Positions 15,677 to 24,348 are shown, counted from the first letter of the stretch. The stretch: DNA of 64,000 nt from Hymenobacter sp. DG25A (GCF_001280305.1 NZ_CP012623.1:496001-560000); one strand, 5' to 3'. The notes: generated from the sequence alone by a model not told the origin. Numbers and translations: made by a program.

Positions 15677-16759
15677 CTACCGGATAAAGTTGGGCAGGCC
15701 CAGCTTGCTGCGCTTGGCACCCAGGTTAAACCCATCGTCAACATAGTTGCAGGCCGCGCCCGGGGCATTGGGGTTCTGAATTACGCCCAGATAAGGGTTG
15801 TCTTCGCGGGCCACGTAGATTTTGCCATCGGGGCCGAGCTGCAGGGTGCCCACTTTGCGGTTGGCTGACTTGCCCACTCTTTCTGCTTTGCCGGTGCGCA
15901 GGTCAAACTGGGTGATGGTGGCGTCGCCACCACCGGCGCCGTTGCTGGTGCCGTAGAGCTTGCTGCCATCGGGCGAAAACTCCACGCCGTAGGCTTCCTC
16001 ATAAGGCCCAAACTGCTGCGGGTTGCTGATGACGCCGGTGGTACGGTCAAAATCGAAGAGCTCAAACTTGTTGCTTTCCCGCCACAGCGCGGCGGCCAGC
16101 TTGCTGCCATCGGGCGAGAATTTGATGCAGCCAATGGCATTGCGGCCGGGGCCCGCGTGCATGCTGCCCACGTTGCTCATCACGGGCATGCCGGCTACAC
16201 CCTCGGCCGTTACCAGGTAGGAAACAAAGGCGTTAGAGTTCCAGCGGTGGGCCACCACCCATACGTCGCGGCCGTTGGCGTGGCGCACGGCCGCCAGCTT
16301 TTCGGCTACCGGGGTAATGAGCAGCATATTGGCGCGGGGCACATCGCCAAAGCCGTTGTCGCGGGTCATATCGACGACGGAATAGCGCAGGCCGTTGCTG
16401 CGGCCCTGCAGGTCAGTGGTGAAAATGTAGAACACGTTGCCGCTGCCCGGGTCGGGCACGATAACGGCGCTTTGCGTGCTGCTGGCGTCGCCCATGAGGT
16501 GGCGGCCGTTGGGCATCAGCTTATGCTGGCGGTTCCACACGCTTACGCCGTTGGTATAGAACAGCAGCTGGCCCTGGGCATTGGTAGCCACGGCTGAGCC
16601 CTCGTAGGTGTTCATCTTACCATCCAGCAGGGGTACCGGCTGGCCGGTGGAAAAGCTGAGGCCGGCCTGGTTGCCGAAATACCAGATGCTTTGCTCGGCC
16701 TGAGCCAAAGCCGTTAAGCTCGGCAGGCAGGCAAGCAGTAAAAACAGGAGTCGTTTCAT
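15677..16759 (-). CDS. secreted WD40-like propeller protein
   Basis: A 360-residue exported protein with signal peptide MKRLLFLLLACLPSLTALAQ. It opens with QSIWYFGNQAGLSFSTGQPV and continues with blades such as IKFSPDGSKLAAALW, EFSPDGSKLYGTSNG and LQLGPDGKIYVARED. This is the propeller found at the N-terminus of much larger gliding/T9SS proteins, where LGLPNF leads into Ig-like domains and a sorting domain. Here the protein stops at LGLPNFIR with no sorting domain. It is either a natural stand-alone version or a truncated relic. Function is unknown. Confidence 0.78.
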   Translation of the reverse strand: MKRLLFLLLACLPSLTALAQAEQSIWYFGNQAGLSFSTGQPVPLLDGKMNTYEGSAVATNAQGQLLFYTNGVSVWNRQHKLMPNGRHLMGDASSTQSAVIVPDPGSGNVFYIFTTDLQGRSNGLRYSVVDMTRDNGFGDVPRANMLLITPVAEKLAAVRHANGRDVWVVAHRWNSNAFVSYLVTAEGVAGMPVMSNVGSMHAGPGRNAIGCIKFSPDGSKLAAALWRESNKFELFDFDRTTGVISNPQQFGPYEEAYGVEFSPDGSKLYGTSNGAGGGDATITQFDLRTGKAERVGKSANRKVGTLQLGPDGKIYVAREDNPYLGVIQNPNAPGAACNYVDDGFNLGAKRSKLGLPNFIR

Positions 16760-16851
16760 ATGCAGAAAAAGCCGGCTATTACGGAGCGAAACCCGCCGGC
16801 ACAGCTATGCAACGTAATTTCGTGCCAAACTGTGTTAACATCTGCCAAAGC

Positions 16852-17466
16852 TTATATAGCCCACTCCCCGGCCAGCAGGCGGGGCAGGAGTGGCTGCACA
16901 ATACGGTAGCTGGCGCCCCACAGGGCATACGGCCCAATCCGGTAAAAAGAAATAGGGCGGGGGCTGGCCCAGCCCGGCAGCTGCCACTCCTCGGTGGTGT
17001 GGGTTTCGGGGGCCAGGAGTTCGGCCACCTCTACATCCAGCACCTCGGCTATTTCAGAAGACTGCAGCAGCCAGCGGGCCGGCGGATGAATGTGCCCCAG
17101 AAACGGCGTGATGCGGAAGCTGGAAACCATGGTAACAATAACCGGCAGCGTAGCCAATATCTGAACCTGGGCAATGGGCAGGCCTACTTCCTCGTGAGTT
17201 TCGCGCAGGGCCGTGGCTTGCAGGGAAGTATCCTGCACCTCCCGCTTGCCACCCGGGAAAGCCAGTTGCCCACCGTGAATGCCACCCTTGCCCCGGCGCA
17301 CCAGTACCAGCCGCAGGCGGCCGGCCGCATCACGGTACACGGGCACCAGCACGGCAGCCTCGCGTAAGGGAGGAAGTACACTTTTGAAAGCAGGCATAGG
17401 GAAGGAAAGCGAAGAGAAAGGTAAAGCGTGGGCCGGTTGATTATCTAGGTGGGGCGCAGCAGCCAT
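16852..17466 (-). CDS. Nudix hydrolase, probable CoA pyrophosphatase
   Basis: A 204-residue Nudix protein. The Nudix box region is FPGGKREVQDTSLQATALRE followed by THEEVGL (RETHEEVG at 88-95). The preceding VLVRRGKGGIHGGQLAFPGG resembles the CoA-pyrophosphatase (NudL/PCD1) signature, and the spacing from GG to RE matches that subfamily, not the standard box. The expected reaction is CoA to 3',5'-ADP and phosphopantetheine. The ATG at 17466 is used, but Met24 (17397) starts nearer the conserved fold. The neighbours are unrelated. Confidence 0.85.
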   Translation of the reverse strand: MAAAPHLDNQPAHALPFSSLSFPMPAFKSVLPPLREAAVLVPVYRDAAGRLRLVLVRRGKGGIHGGQLAFPGGKREVQDTSLQATALRETHEEVGLPIAQVQILATLPVIVTMVSSFRITPFLGHIHPPARWLLQSSEIAEVLDVEVAELLAPETHTTEEWQLPGWASPRPISFYRIGPYALWGASYRIVQPLLPRLLAGEWAI

Positions 17467-17538
17467 TGCCCCGGTAAATAAACCATCATCCTACCGACTG
17501 CGTTACTCAGAAAGGTATTCGCTTTTTTTTCGCTTCCC

Positions 17539-17931
17539 GTGCCCTCCGTGTCCGCAGCTTTATTTATTCCGCGCTGTCGGCAGTTTGCTCTACTGCTTTT
17601 GGGCATGCTTTGGACCGCCCTGAGCCTGGGTACGCCCATTGAAGCAGTTGCCGCCGGGAAAGTAGCCTATGTACTGCGCCCTGCTACCAGCCACGCCGGC
17701 ACTACGCCTCAGCAGCTGGCAGCCACTTTCCGGCTGCATCAGGAAGCCTTGGCGCCCGCCGCCACGGATATGCCGCCCGGCCTGGGCCCGGCTTGGGTAA
17801 GCAACAATGCCCCCTGGTTGCACCTGGCAGGTTTGCAAATGGCCGGCCGGCAGCGCCAGGCTACGACGGAGGTAATAGCAACACAGCGGGCACGGTGCCG
17901 CTTAAGTGATATTGCCCCCAACGCGCCTTAG
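17539..17931 (+). CDS. hypothetical protein with signal-like N-terminus
   Basis: I do not recognise this 130-residue reading frame. It would start with GTG and has a hydrophobic stretch (FALLLLGMLWTALSL, about 16-30) ending in EAVAAG that could be a signal peptide; the rest is Ala/Thr/Gln-rich with no motif. There is no ribosome-binding or promoter signal to support it. It fills an otherwise empty spacer between the Nudix gene and the YitT gene. It may be a genuine small exported protein or a chance frame in GC-rich DNA. Confidence 0.4.
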   Translation: MPSVSAALFIPRCRQFALLLLGMLWTALSLGTPIEAVAAGKVAYVLRPATSHAGTTPQQLAATFRLHQEALAPAATDMPPGLGPAWVSNNAPWLHLAGLQMAGRQRQATTEVIATQRARCRLSDIAPNAP

Positions 17932-18083
17932 CGGCTTTCAGAACTTTTTGACCAGAGAGTTTGGGTATCTTACTCAAACCCGGTCCACGCAACAGCCCTT
18001 TAAGCTTATTTGCCCGGCTATCCAGAATGGGGAGCCGGGGAGGGAGCAAACCGGCTATTTCCTGAAAGCTAACCGCCTGCCAG

Positions 18084-19064
18084 ATGCTTCTGCAACAACT
18101 TATTTTAGAGCGAATTAAAAAGAGAAAGGATGCCGCGCAGCCGCAGTATATTCCTGATCTTACCTATACCCCCCCGGAAAATTCCGCATCGGCTCCCGCC
18201 GCCTTTAACCGTGTACGGCGTGAGCTGCTGCACGCCAGCATGCTGCTGGCCGGAGTATTCTCGGCGGCGCTGGGGCTGAAAGGCTTTTTGCTGCCCAATG
18301 GCTTCATTGATGGCGGCGTAACCGGCATTTCCCTGCTGACCACCGAACTGACGGGTATCTCCCTGTCGTTGCTGATTGTGGTTATCAATATTCCTTTTAT
18401 CATTCTGGGCTACTTTCAGCTGGGCTTGGGCTTTGCACTGCGCACCCTGGTTACCATTCTGGCGCTGGCAGTGGTCCTCTTACTGGTATCCTTCCCCACG
18501 CTCACGCAGGATAAGTTGCTGATTGCCGTATTCGGTGGGTTTTTCCTGGGGGCCGGTATTGGGCTGGCCGTGCGCGGCGGGGCCGTGCTGGATGGTACCG
18601 AGATTCTGGCCGTGTACATCAGCAAAAGAACCATGCTCTCGGTGGGGGATGTCATTCTGATCATCAACATCTTCATCTTCAGTATTGCGGCCTGGCTGCT
18701 CTCTGTAGAAACGGCCCTCTACTCGGTGCTGGCCTACCTTTCGGCGGCCAAAACCGTCGATTTTATCATTGAAGGCATTGAAGAGTACACCGGCGTCACT
18801 ATCATCTCGGCGCGTAGTGAGAGCATCCGGCAGATGGTAACGGAGAAGCTGGGCCGGGGTGCCACCCTGTATGTAGGCAAAGGCGGCTACGGCTCACACG
18901 GGCAGCATCCCGGGCAAATTGATATCATCTTCACCGTGGTGACGCGCCTGGAAGTCACGCGCCTGACGGATGAGATTGACCGCATCGATCCGCAGGCTTT
19001 TGTGGTGATGAGCAGCGTGCGCGACACCAAGGGGGGGCTGGTGAAGAAACGGCCCTTGCATTAA
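18084..19064 (+). CDS. YitT family membrane protein (DUF161/DUF2179)
   Basis: A 326-residue inner-membrane protein. The DUF161 signature is GLKGFLLPNGFIDGGVTGIS followed by LLTTELTGISLSLLIVVINI; further helices follow (TLVTILALAVVLLLVSF, LLIAVFGGFFLGAGIGLAV, VILIINIFIFSIAAWLL). The cytoplasmic C-terminal DUF2179 part includes GRGATLYVGKGGYGSHGQHP and ends near KGGLVKKRPLH. Transport or sensory roles have been suggested for the family but substrates are not firmly known. It converges on the next gene across a strong terminator. Confidence 0.92.
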   Translation: MLLQQLILERIKKRKDAAQPQYIPDLTYTPPENSASAPAAFNRVRRELLHASMLLAGVFSAALGLKGFLLPNGFIDGGVTGISLLTTELTGISLSLLIVVINIPFIILGYFQLGLGFALRTLVTILALAVVLLLVSFPTLTQDKLLIAVFGGFFLGAGIGLAVRGGAVLDGTEILAVYISKRTMLSVGDVILIINIFIFSIAAWLLSVETALYSVLAYLSAAKTVDFIIEGIEEYTGVTIISARSESIRQMVTEKLGRGATLYVGKGGYGSHGQHPGQIDIIFTVVTRLEVTRLTDEIDRIDPQAFVVMSSVRDTKGGLVKKRPLH

Positions 19065-19101
19065 GGGCCGGGCTGCTGGCAACAGCCAGAAGAAGCCGCA
19101 T

Positions 19102-19141
19102 AAAAGAAGCCCCCTGCCAGCGTTGGCAGGGGGCTTCTTTT
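19102..19141. terminator. bidirectional terminator
   Basis: AAAAGAAGCCCCCTGCCA (19102-19119) pairs perfectly with 19124-19141 around a 4-base loop, with A and T tracts on both sides. It serves the converging YitT and metalloprotease genes. Confidence 0.92.
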
Positions 19142-19159
19142 ATTGGAAACGACCGGGGC

Positions 19160-19969
19160 TTAGTAGAGGTAGTTAAGCGCGGTGCGGTCGTTGGTGTTGA
19201 AGGGGCGGTTTACACCGGTGCCCACGCAGGCCAGCATCCAGGAGTTGGGGTCGGCGGAAGAAGGCGTACCGGGAATCAGGATGGCACCCACCGTGCTGGC
19301 GCCTTCGTTGGTGTAGGCACCACCACAGCTATAGCTGCGGTCCATGTAGTCGGTGTGGCGGAAGCCGATGCAGTGACCCATTTCGTGCGCCAGAATGGTG
19401 CCCAGGTAGTTGGTGCCGGGGTTAGAGCCCAGGTAGGTAGAGTTTACCAGCACCTGGTTGTAGGGGTTGCCTGCCGACGTGGGGAAGCCGGCCGAAGCCA
19501 GATAAGAGGCGTTGGTTGGCGCCTTCGTCAGCAGAATGTTGTAGCCCGAGGACACGCGCTGGAAGCGAATACGCAGCCCTTCCGCGTTGTAGCGACGGAT
19601 AGCTTCATCGGTAGCCGTGGCGTAGGCTGAGGGCAGCGAAGTGCTGACCGCCACATAAATGGTGCGGGTAGTAGAGCCCACGCTTACCAGGTTGGTGGTG
19701 CGGTACTGCTCCGATTCGCCCACCCGCAGGAATTTGCCGTCGGCTTTGCTGTTCAGGTCGCGGGCCGAAAGGCGGATGTCACCTTCTACCACATATTCGT
19801 CGCCATCCCGCTTTACATCGTGGGTGCTGAAGCCAAGGGCTTTAATCTGCGTGAGGGTGTCTTCGCTAATAGCATTTTTAGAGGCAACGTCTTCCTGCTT
19901 GCTGCAGCTTGAGAAGAAGGTAGCGCCAACCAGCAGCAGAGCAGAGGCAAATAGTTTAGTTGTTTTCAT
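19160..19969 (-). CDS. M57-type 'HEIGH' metalloprotease lipoprotein
   Basis: A 269-residue lipoprotein. The signal MKTTKLFASALLLVGATFFS leads to lipobox Cys22. The zinc motif is HEMGHCIGFRH (195-205) followed by TDY, the pattern of dual-action HEIGH (M57) proteases of Bacteroidota and relatives of myxobacterial protease. The residues before it (VLVNSTYLGSNPGTNYLGTI) are typical. It is likely on the cell surface or in the periplasm. A promoter-like pair (TTG at 20042-20044 and TACTTTTC at 20013-20020) lies just upstream. Confidence 0.87.
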   Translation of the reverse strand: MKTTKLFASALLLVGATFFSSCSKQEDVASKNAISEDTLTQIKALGFSTHDVKRDGDEYVVEGDIRLSARDLNSKADGKFLRVGESEQYRTTNLVSVGSTTRTIYVAVSTSLPSAYATATDEAIRRYNAEGLRIRFQRVSSGYNILLTKAPTNASYLASAGFPTSAGNPYNQVLVNSTYLGSNPGTNYLGTILAHEMGHCIGFRHTDYMDRSYSCGGAYTNEGASTVGAILIPGTPSSADPNSWMLACVGTGVNRPFNTNDRTALNYLY

Positions 19970-20012
19970 AAAAATGTGTGAAGATTTTGGGGTGATGGTT
20001 GAAATTATGTCC

Positions 20013-20046
20013 GAAAAGTAGGCTTAATTTTAATGTATTATCAAAA
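20013..20046 (-). promoter_or_regulatory. predicted promoter of the metalloprotease gene
   Basis: Read on the minus strand, TTTTG (20046-20042) and TACTTTTC (20020-20013) match the -33 and -7 elements with a 21-base spacer and 7 of 8 bases of TAnnTTTG. The 15-bp palindrome-bearing repeat at 20048-20062 lies immediately upstream of the -33 element, in position for an activator or repressor. Confidence 0.6.
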
Positions 20047-20047
20047 T

Positions 20048-20333
20048 GTCAAAATTTTGCACCTTTTCTACACGATTCAAATACGGAACATTCTGCTCTC
20101 TTTGTGACACCTTCAAAATGAAATATTATTGATATCTAATTGCAGCTGAAATTCATTGTCCTGCCCGGTGCCAGGCTGCTTTTTCTGCTGCCCGGCAAAA
20201 CAAAGCAGCCTGCCCATTTGGGCAGGCTGCATAAAAAAGCGCCTAAAAAGCAGGGTGAAAAGGACAACGCAAATCAGCCCCCGCGAAAGTGCGGTTTAGG
20301 GGTTCTTGCTACCGCATAGTGCAAAATTTTGAC
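20048..20333. repeat. 15-bp inverted motif pair GTCAAAATTTTGCAC
   Basis: GTCAAAATTTTGCAC at 20048-20062 recurs as its exact reverse complement at 20319-20333. Each copy has the self-palindromic core CAAAATTTTG. The pair could be binding sites for a dimeric regulator, or terminal inverted repeats of a 286-bp MITE-like element. No target-site duplication is seen. Confidence 0.7.
20205..20230 (-). terminator. hairpin, probable minus-strand terminator
   Basis: GCAGCCTGCCC (20205-20215) and 20220-20230 form a perfect 11-bp stem with loop ATTT. On the minus strand it is followed by TTTGTTTTG, so it could end minus-strand transcription. The T9SS gene at 21034 has no other visible terminator. Confidence 0.6.
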
Positions 20334-20348
20334 AGCCCGAATCAGTTG

Positions 20349-20370
20349 TTATAAACAGATTATCAACAGA
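20349..20370 (+). repeat. tandem 11-mers resembling DnaA boxes
   Basis: TTATAAACAGA (20349-20359) is followed directly by TTATCAACAGA (20360-20370). TTATCAACA differs from the DnaA box TTATCCACA at one base and the other copy at two. Two weak boxes alone do not define an origin. Confidence 0.45.
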
Positions 20371-20540
20371 TTAAAGTGAATAAGCTTGCTTTTTTTCGAA
20401 TGCCGGCAGGGCAACAGGCCGCCACCAACAAATTTTTATTCCACCAAGCCGAAAACTCGCCGCCCGAAACACGATAACCGGCCCGCGCTTTTGCGGTATG
20501 GCTGGTACGTTCCCCTGTTAACCCCTTCAGCCTGCGCCGT

Positions 20541-21029
20541 ATGTCCTTTACCTCCAATCGTCCCGAAGACCTGCTGTTTGATGCTGCCCGCAAAGGAGAC
20601 GTGGCGTATCTGCAGCACCTGCTGGATCAGCAAATAGATGTGAATACCCAGGATGTCAAAGGCTTTACCCCGCTGATTATAGCCGCTTACGATGAGCATG
20701 AGGACGCCACCAAACTGCTGCTGGCCGCCGGCGCCGACCCCAACGTGCAGGACCGCGCCGGCAACACCGCCCTTATGGGCGTGTGCTTTAAAGGCTACCC
20801 TGCCATTGCCCAACTGCTCATTGCCCACGGCGCCGACCTGAACCTGCAAAACGGCAACGGTGGCACGGCCCTCATGTTTGCCACCTTATTTGGCCGCAAC
20901 CAGCTGGTGAAAGTAATGCTGGAGGCCGGCGCCGATACCACCCTACGCGACGTGCGCGGCCTCACGGCCTTTGATCTGGCCGTGCAGCAGGGCAATGAGG
21001 AAGCCCTGCAATTGATGCAGGCAGAATAG
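20541..21029 (+). CDS. ankyrin repeat protein
   Basis: A 162-residue cytoplasmic protein made almost wholly of ankyrin repeats. Units are visible as DVKGFTPLIIAAYDEHEDAT, DRAGNTALMGVCFKGYPAIA, NGNGGTALMFATLFGRNQLV and DVRGLTAFDLAVQQGNEEAL, each followed by the usual LL-x-AGAD loop. It is probably a protein-binding module. The stop codon is only four bases from the stop of the oppositely oriented T9SS gene, with no terminator between, so the two transcripts likely overlap at their 3' ends. Confidence 0.9.
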   Translation: MSFTSNRPEDLLFDAARKGDVAYLQHLLDQQIDVNTQDVKGFTPLIIAAYDEHEDATKLLLAAGADPNVQDRAGNTALMGVCFKGYPAIAQLLIAHGADLNLQNGNGGTALMFATLFGRNQLVKVMLEAGADTTLRDVRGLTAFDLAVQQGNEEALQLMQAE

Positions 21030-21033
21030 GGGC

Positions 21034-22668
21034 TTACTCCACCGTTACGGTTTTGGTGAGCAGCTGCCCGTTCTGCTGCAGGCACAGCACATACAGGCCG
21101 CGCGGCAGTTGGGAGGTGTCAAACACTGCTTCCAGCTTGCCGGTGGGGTTTTGGAGGGTTTTCTCGGCTACGGGTACGCCCAGCTGGTTGTAGAGCACGG
21201 CCCGCAGCACCTGGTTTTTCTCCCCGCTTTCCAGCCGCAGGGTAAACTGCTCATGCGCGGGCATGGGGTAGAGGCTGGCCGCTAGCGCCGCCAGCATTGT
21301 CTGGTTGCCTGAGCGGCCTATTTTCCGGGTGCCGTAGCGCCCCAGGTAGTAGCTGGTAAAAGGGCTGGACAGGGTGAAAGGCCCAAACTGCGCCGTGCCC
21401 GTGAAAATACCGCTGTTGTAGAGGTTGTCGGGCCCGGCCATAGCAATGGAAAATCCGGAGCTGGTGCCCGGTCCATCTACTGCTTCCAGTTGCTTTACCT
21501 TGCCGTTGGGCTGCAGCAGGGCAATAAAGGCCTGAAAATCGGAGGTAATGCTGCGTATTCCGGTCAGGTATATTTTGCCGTATTGGGCATCCACGGCCAT
21601 ATCCTCGGGGTAGTTGTAGCCGGGTCCTTCTCCCAGAATGGCCGTGGCCCATTCCGGTTTGCCCTGGCTGTTGTAGCGGGCCACGAAAATATCTGCGTTG
21701 CCCGTGCTGCTCAGCGTGGTTTTGCCAAATTCTACGGTGCCGGTAAATTGCCCCGCTCGGTACAAATGCCCCTTCCGGTCAACGGCCAGAGGGCCCTCCG
21801 TACCTGCCGGATCCTGGGCCCACTTCACCAGCCCCTTGCCGGGGTCAAACTGTGCCAGAAAATCATCGGAGGAGGAGCTTGCCGGAACGTGGGCGCCTCC
21901 CAGCGTGAGGCTGCCGCCATAAAAGCTGCCGCTCACGTAGCCTTGCCCTTTGTCAGCCACTGCCAGATGCAAGCCTACGCTTTGGGCGGCATCGGGGCCG
22001 GTAGCCACGTTGGCCCAGCGTAGGGCGCCCTTGGGTGTATAGCTGGCAATAAAGGCCTGCCCTGCCCGGTCGGAAAAGGTGCGGAAGCCAATCTGGACGG
22101 AGCTGCCGCTTACGCTCCCGGTTATGTAGCTGTTGCCGGCCGCGTCTACCGCAATGGCGCGGCTTTGGTTTGTGGGTTCCCATTCGTCGCCGGTGCGCAC
22201 ACTGCTTATCTGCCGGAGCCAGCGCACCGCGCCATTCGGGGCCAGGCACAGGGTCATGATATCATCCCCACCGGGCCCGGCTGTGGTTTGGCTGGTGGCT
22301 AATGCCTTGTCGCCCAGGCTCAGCGAACCGTTAAAAACGCCCGTGACATAGCTGTTACCCAGTTTATCTACCGCAATGCTGGCCGGAAAAACTGAGTTGT
22401 CGGCCTGCAGCTTGGTAGAAAATACCAGCTGGCCCGCGGGCGAGAATTTGGCTACATATAGGCAATAGCCCGGGTTGCTCAGCTGCGTAGAGCCCAGCTG
22501 GAGAAACCCCGTGAAGGTGCCCGTAACATACAGATTGCCAAAAGCATCTGATGCAATGTCTTCCAGTGGGTTGCTGCCTTCTACCGCCTGTACCCAGCTC
22601 CATTGGTTTGATTGGGCCTGGGCGGATACACTAAGTAAGAATGCTATTGCTAAGAAGAAGTTTTTCAT
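21034..22668 (-). CDS. secreted protein with type IX secretion sorting domain
   Basis: A 544-residue exported protein starting at ATG 22668 with signal peptide MKNFFLAIAFLLSVSAQAQS. The body is a series of beta-propeller-like blades with SBBP-type motifs (AVDKLGNSYVTGVFNGSLSL, AVDAAGNSYITGSVSGS, AVDRKGHLYRAGQFTGT). The C-terminal 80 residues (LYPMPAHEQFTLRLESGEKN...LPRGLYVLCLQQNGQLLTKT) are a type A T9SS sorting domain, removed during export. Likely on the cell surface or released; ligand unknown. Confidence 0.88.
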   Translation of the reverse strand: MKNFFLAIAFLLSVSAQAQSNQWSWVQAVEGSNPLEDIASDAFGNLYVTGTFTGFLQLGSTQLSNPGYCLYVAKFSPAGQLVFSTKLQADNSVFPASIAVDKLGNSYVTGVFNGSLSLGDKALATSQTTAGPGGDDIMTLCLAPNGAVRWLRQISSVRTGDEWEPTNQSRAIAVDAAGNSYITGSVSGSSVQIGFRTFSDRAGQAFIASYTPKGALRWANVATGPDAAQSVGLHLAVADKGQGYVSGSFYGGSLTLGGAHVPASSSSDDFLAQFDPGKGLVKWAQDPAGTEGPLAVDRKGHLYRAGQFTGTVEFGKTTLSSTGNADIFVARYNSQGKPEWATAILGEGPGYNYPEDMAVDAQYGKIYLTGIRSITSDFQAFIALLQPNGKVKQLEAVDGPGTSSGFSIAMAGPDNLYNSGIFTGTAQFGPFTLSSPFTSYYLGRYGTRKIGRSGNQTMLAALAASLYPMPAHEQFTLRLESGEKNQVLRAVLYNQLGVPVAEKTLQNPTGKLEAVFDTSQLPRGLYVLCLQQNGQLLTKTVTVE

Positions 22669-23092
22669 AGCTAAAGGCTGTAAGGGTAGAATAGATGGAT
22701 AAAAAGCAGGACACAAACCGCAGGCTGCCCGGCAGCCCCGGCCCGAAATAAAACTATAGCCTAACCGATGGTCAGACGTAAAAGAGGAGCTTTAACAGGA
22801 AAAGACCGGGCGCAAGGCCCGCTCACACATACTTCACCTATAACCTCATCTGCCGGTAGTCGTGCTGACACCGGCTACCTGACCGCTCTACATCCGCTCA
22901 TATCGTCGGAGCCCTGCATATCCAGCAATCCGAAAATACGAAATGGCTCAATTAAATTCAATTTAAAATTAATATAAGTATATAAAATAACGTGATTCTA
23001 TTACATGAGTAGGGTAGAAGAGCGGGTTTAAGGCGCACGCCTACAGGCAGCTCCCAAAAGAGTACTGCGGTTGAATCTCCGCCGGCTCCGCT
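22669..23092. other. 424-base spacer without recognisable features
   Basis: Lies between two minus-strand genes. It contains an AT-rich stretch at about 22930-22995 and should hold the T9SS-gene promoter, but no convincing TAnnTTTG element, strong hairpin or gene is visible. The short forward reading frames here show no protein-like features. Confidence 0.6.
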
Positions 23093-23842
23093 TTACAGCA
23101 GCTGCCCTACGTCCAGCGTTTCGCCGGCTTGCAGTACCTGCAGGGTTACGCCATCTGCGGGCTGAAGGAAGGACTGCAGCTGCTCCGGCGTGCCCACCAG
23201 GGATGGAAAGGTGCCGTAGTGAAACGGCACTACCTGCGGCACCCGCAGCAGGCGGGCGGCAACAGCGGCTTCCCGCGGCCCCATAGTGTACCGGTCGCCG
23301 ATGGGGAGCAGGGCTATGGTGGGTTGGTAGAGGTCGGCGAGCAGACGCATGTCGCCGAACAGGGCGGTGTCGCCGGCGGCGTAGAGCACGGTGTTATCAG
23401 AGAAGCGCAGGATGTAGCCCACGGCCTCGTGCGGGACGGCGGTGGAGCCATCCGGCAGGTCGATGTGGGCGGGGTGGACGGCGGCCGTCATGGTCAGGCA
23501 CAGGCCTTCCGGGAGGTCAACGCTGCCGCCTATGTTCATGGGCTCACATTGCGGCGCGGGCACACCCTGCTCCTGCAGGTAAAACCGGACCGGGGCGGGC
23601 GCCGCTACCCGGGCGCCGGTGCGGATGAGCAGGGCGGGGAGGTCGAAGTCGAAATGGTCGCCGTGGCCGTGGGTGACGAGCACCAGATCCACCTGCTCCG
23701 GCTGCCAGGCATAAGTAGGCGTGAACTGCAGGTTGGTGTACCAGGGGTCAATGAGAATAACCCGGCCCTCGGGAGTAGTAATCCGGAAGCTGGCGTGACC
23801 CAGAAATTGGAGCTGTGTAGTGGCAGGCATAGAATTGGGCAT
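23093..23842 (-). CDS. UPF0173 metal-dependent hydrolase (metallo-beta-lactamase fold)
   Basis: A 249-residue protein of the UlaG/YtkL-like branch of the metallo-beta-lactamase superfamily. The metal motif HGHGDH is at 58-63, preceded by GHASFRITTPEGRVILIDPW. Later signatures are YAAGDTALFGDM and VPFHYGTFPSLVGTPEQLQ. Family members are generally listed as Zn- or Mn-dependent hydrolases of uncertain substrate. No neighbour suggests a pathway. The start at 23842 precedes the first strand by a normal distance. Confidence 0.9.
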   Translation of the reverse strand: MPNSMPATTQLQFLGHASFRITTPEGRVILIDPWYTNLQFTPTYAWQPEQVDLVLVTHGHGDHFDFDLPALLIRTGARVAAPAPVRFYLQEQGVPAPQCEPMNIGGSVDLPEGLCLTMTAAVHPAHIDLPDGSTAVPHEAVGYILRFSDNTVLYAAGDTALFGDMRLLADLYQPTIALLPIGDRYTMGPREAAVAARLLRVPQVVPFHYGTFPSLVGTPEQLQSFLQPADGVTLQVLQAGETLDVGQLL

Positions 23843-23885
23843 AGCTACAAACCAAACCGACCCGCTACTGGCGGGCCGATGGTAC

Positions 23886-24329
23886 TTATAAGATGGTGGA
23901 AATATCCAGTGAGGTTTGCTGCGCCACGGAAGCCGGTAGCTGGGTTCGGCTCAGCAGCGTGGCTATGTGCCTGGGCAGCTCCGCTACTGTAAGTGGCCGC
24001 ACGGGGCGGGCCACCACGTAATACCGCGCATCAGCCCGATCATGCAGCTGGGCCTTGGCGAAGGAAAACAGGCCCCGATGCGCATAGCGGGCAAAACCCT
24101 GAAAGTGCGCATCCTGCTCCGCACCCGCTTCCAGCGGCACCGCCTCAGCCGATTCTGCTTCCGGCATCGTCAGGAAATACTGATGCAGCTCCAGCAGCAC
24201 TTCCTGAGAAGCGGCTACGGATTCAGGCAGGACTCCGCCGCCGGAGGCTACGTGCAGGATATAGCCGTTGCTATCTGTGGCAAACCAGTCGATGTCCGCG
24301 TCTTCCTGTTCTATGTCGTCTATGCGCAT
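23886..24329 (-). CDS. hypothetical protein, possible immunity-like protein
   Basis: A 147-residue soluble acidic protein that I cannot assign. The N-terminal DIDWFATDSNGYILHVASGG resembles a pattern I associate with small Bacteroidota immunity-like or orphan proteins (acidic start, DWF-x-x-D-x-x-G), but this is weak. There is no signal peptide or membrane segment. It is first in a group of three minus-strand genes of unknown function, 19 bases from the next. Confidence 0.6.
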   Translation of the reverse strand: MRIDDIEQEDADIDWFATDSNGYILHVASGGGVLPESVAASQEVLLELHQYFLTMPEAESAEAVPLEAGAEQDAHFQGFARYAHRGLFSFAKAQLHDRADARYYVVARPVRPLTVAELPRHIATLLSRTQLPASVAQQTSLDISTIL

Positions 24330-24348
24330 GGGAAAGTCTGGTTTCCTT

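Larger units (their letters stand above)
19970..20540. other. 571-base regulatory-looking spacer
   Basis: No gene is visible between the divergent metalloprotease and ankyrin genes. It holds the protease promoter, two inverted copies of a 15-base motif centred on the palindrome CAAAATTTTG (20048-20062 and 20319-20333), a perfect 11-bp hairpin (20205-20230), and a tandem pair of 11-mers TTATAAACAGA/TTATCAACAGA (20349-20370). A small unannotated RNA cannot be excluded. Confidence 0.7.

Noticed and set aside
15677..16759. Frameshifted pseudogene of a large surface protein
   Set aside because: The frame is open from signal peptide to stop with normal codon use, and no continuation of the missing domains is found downstream.
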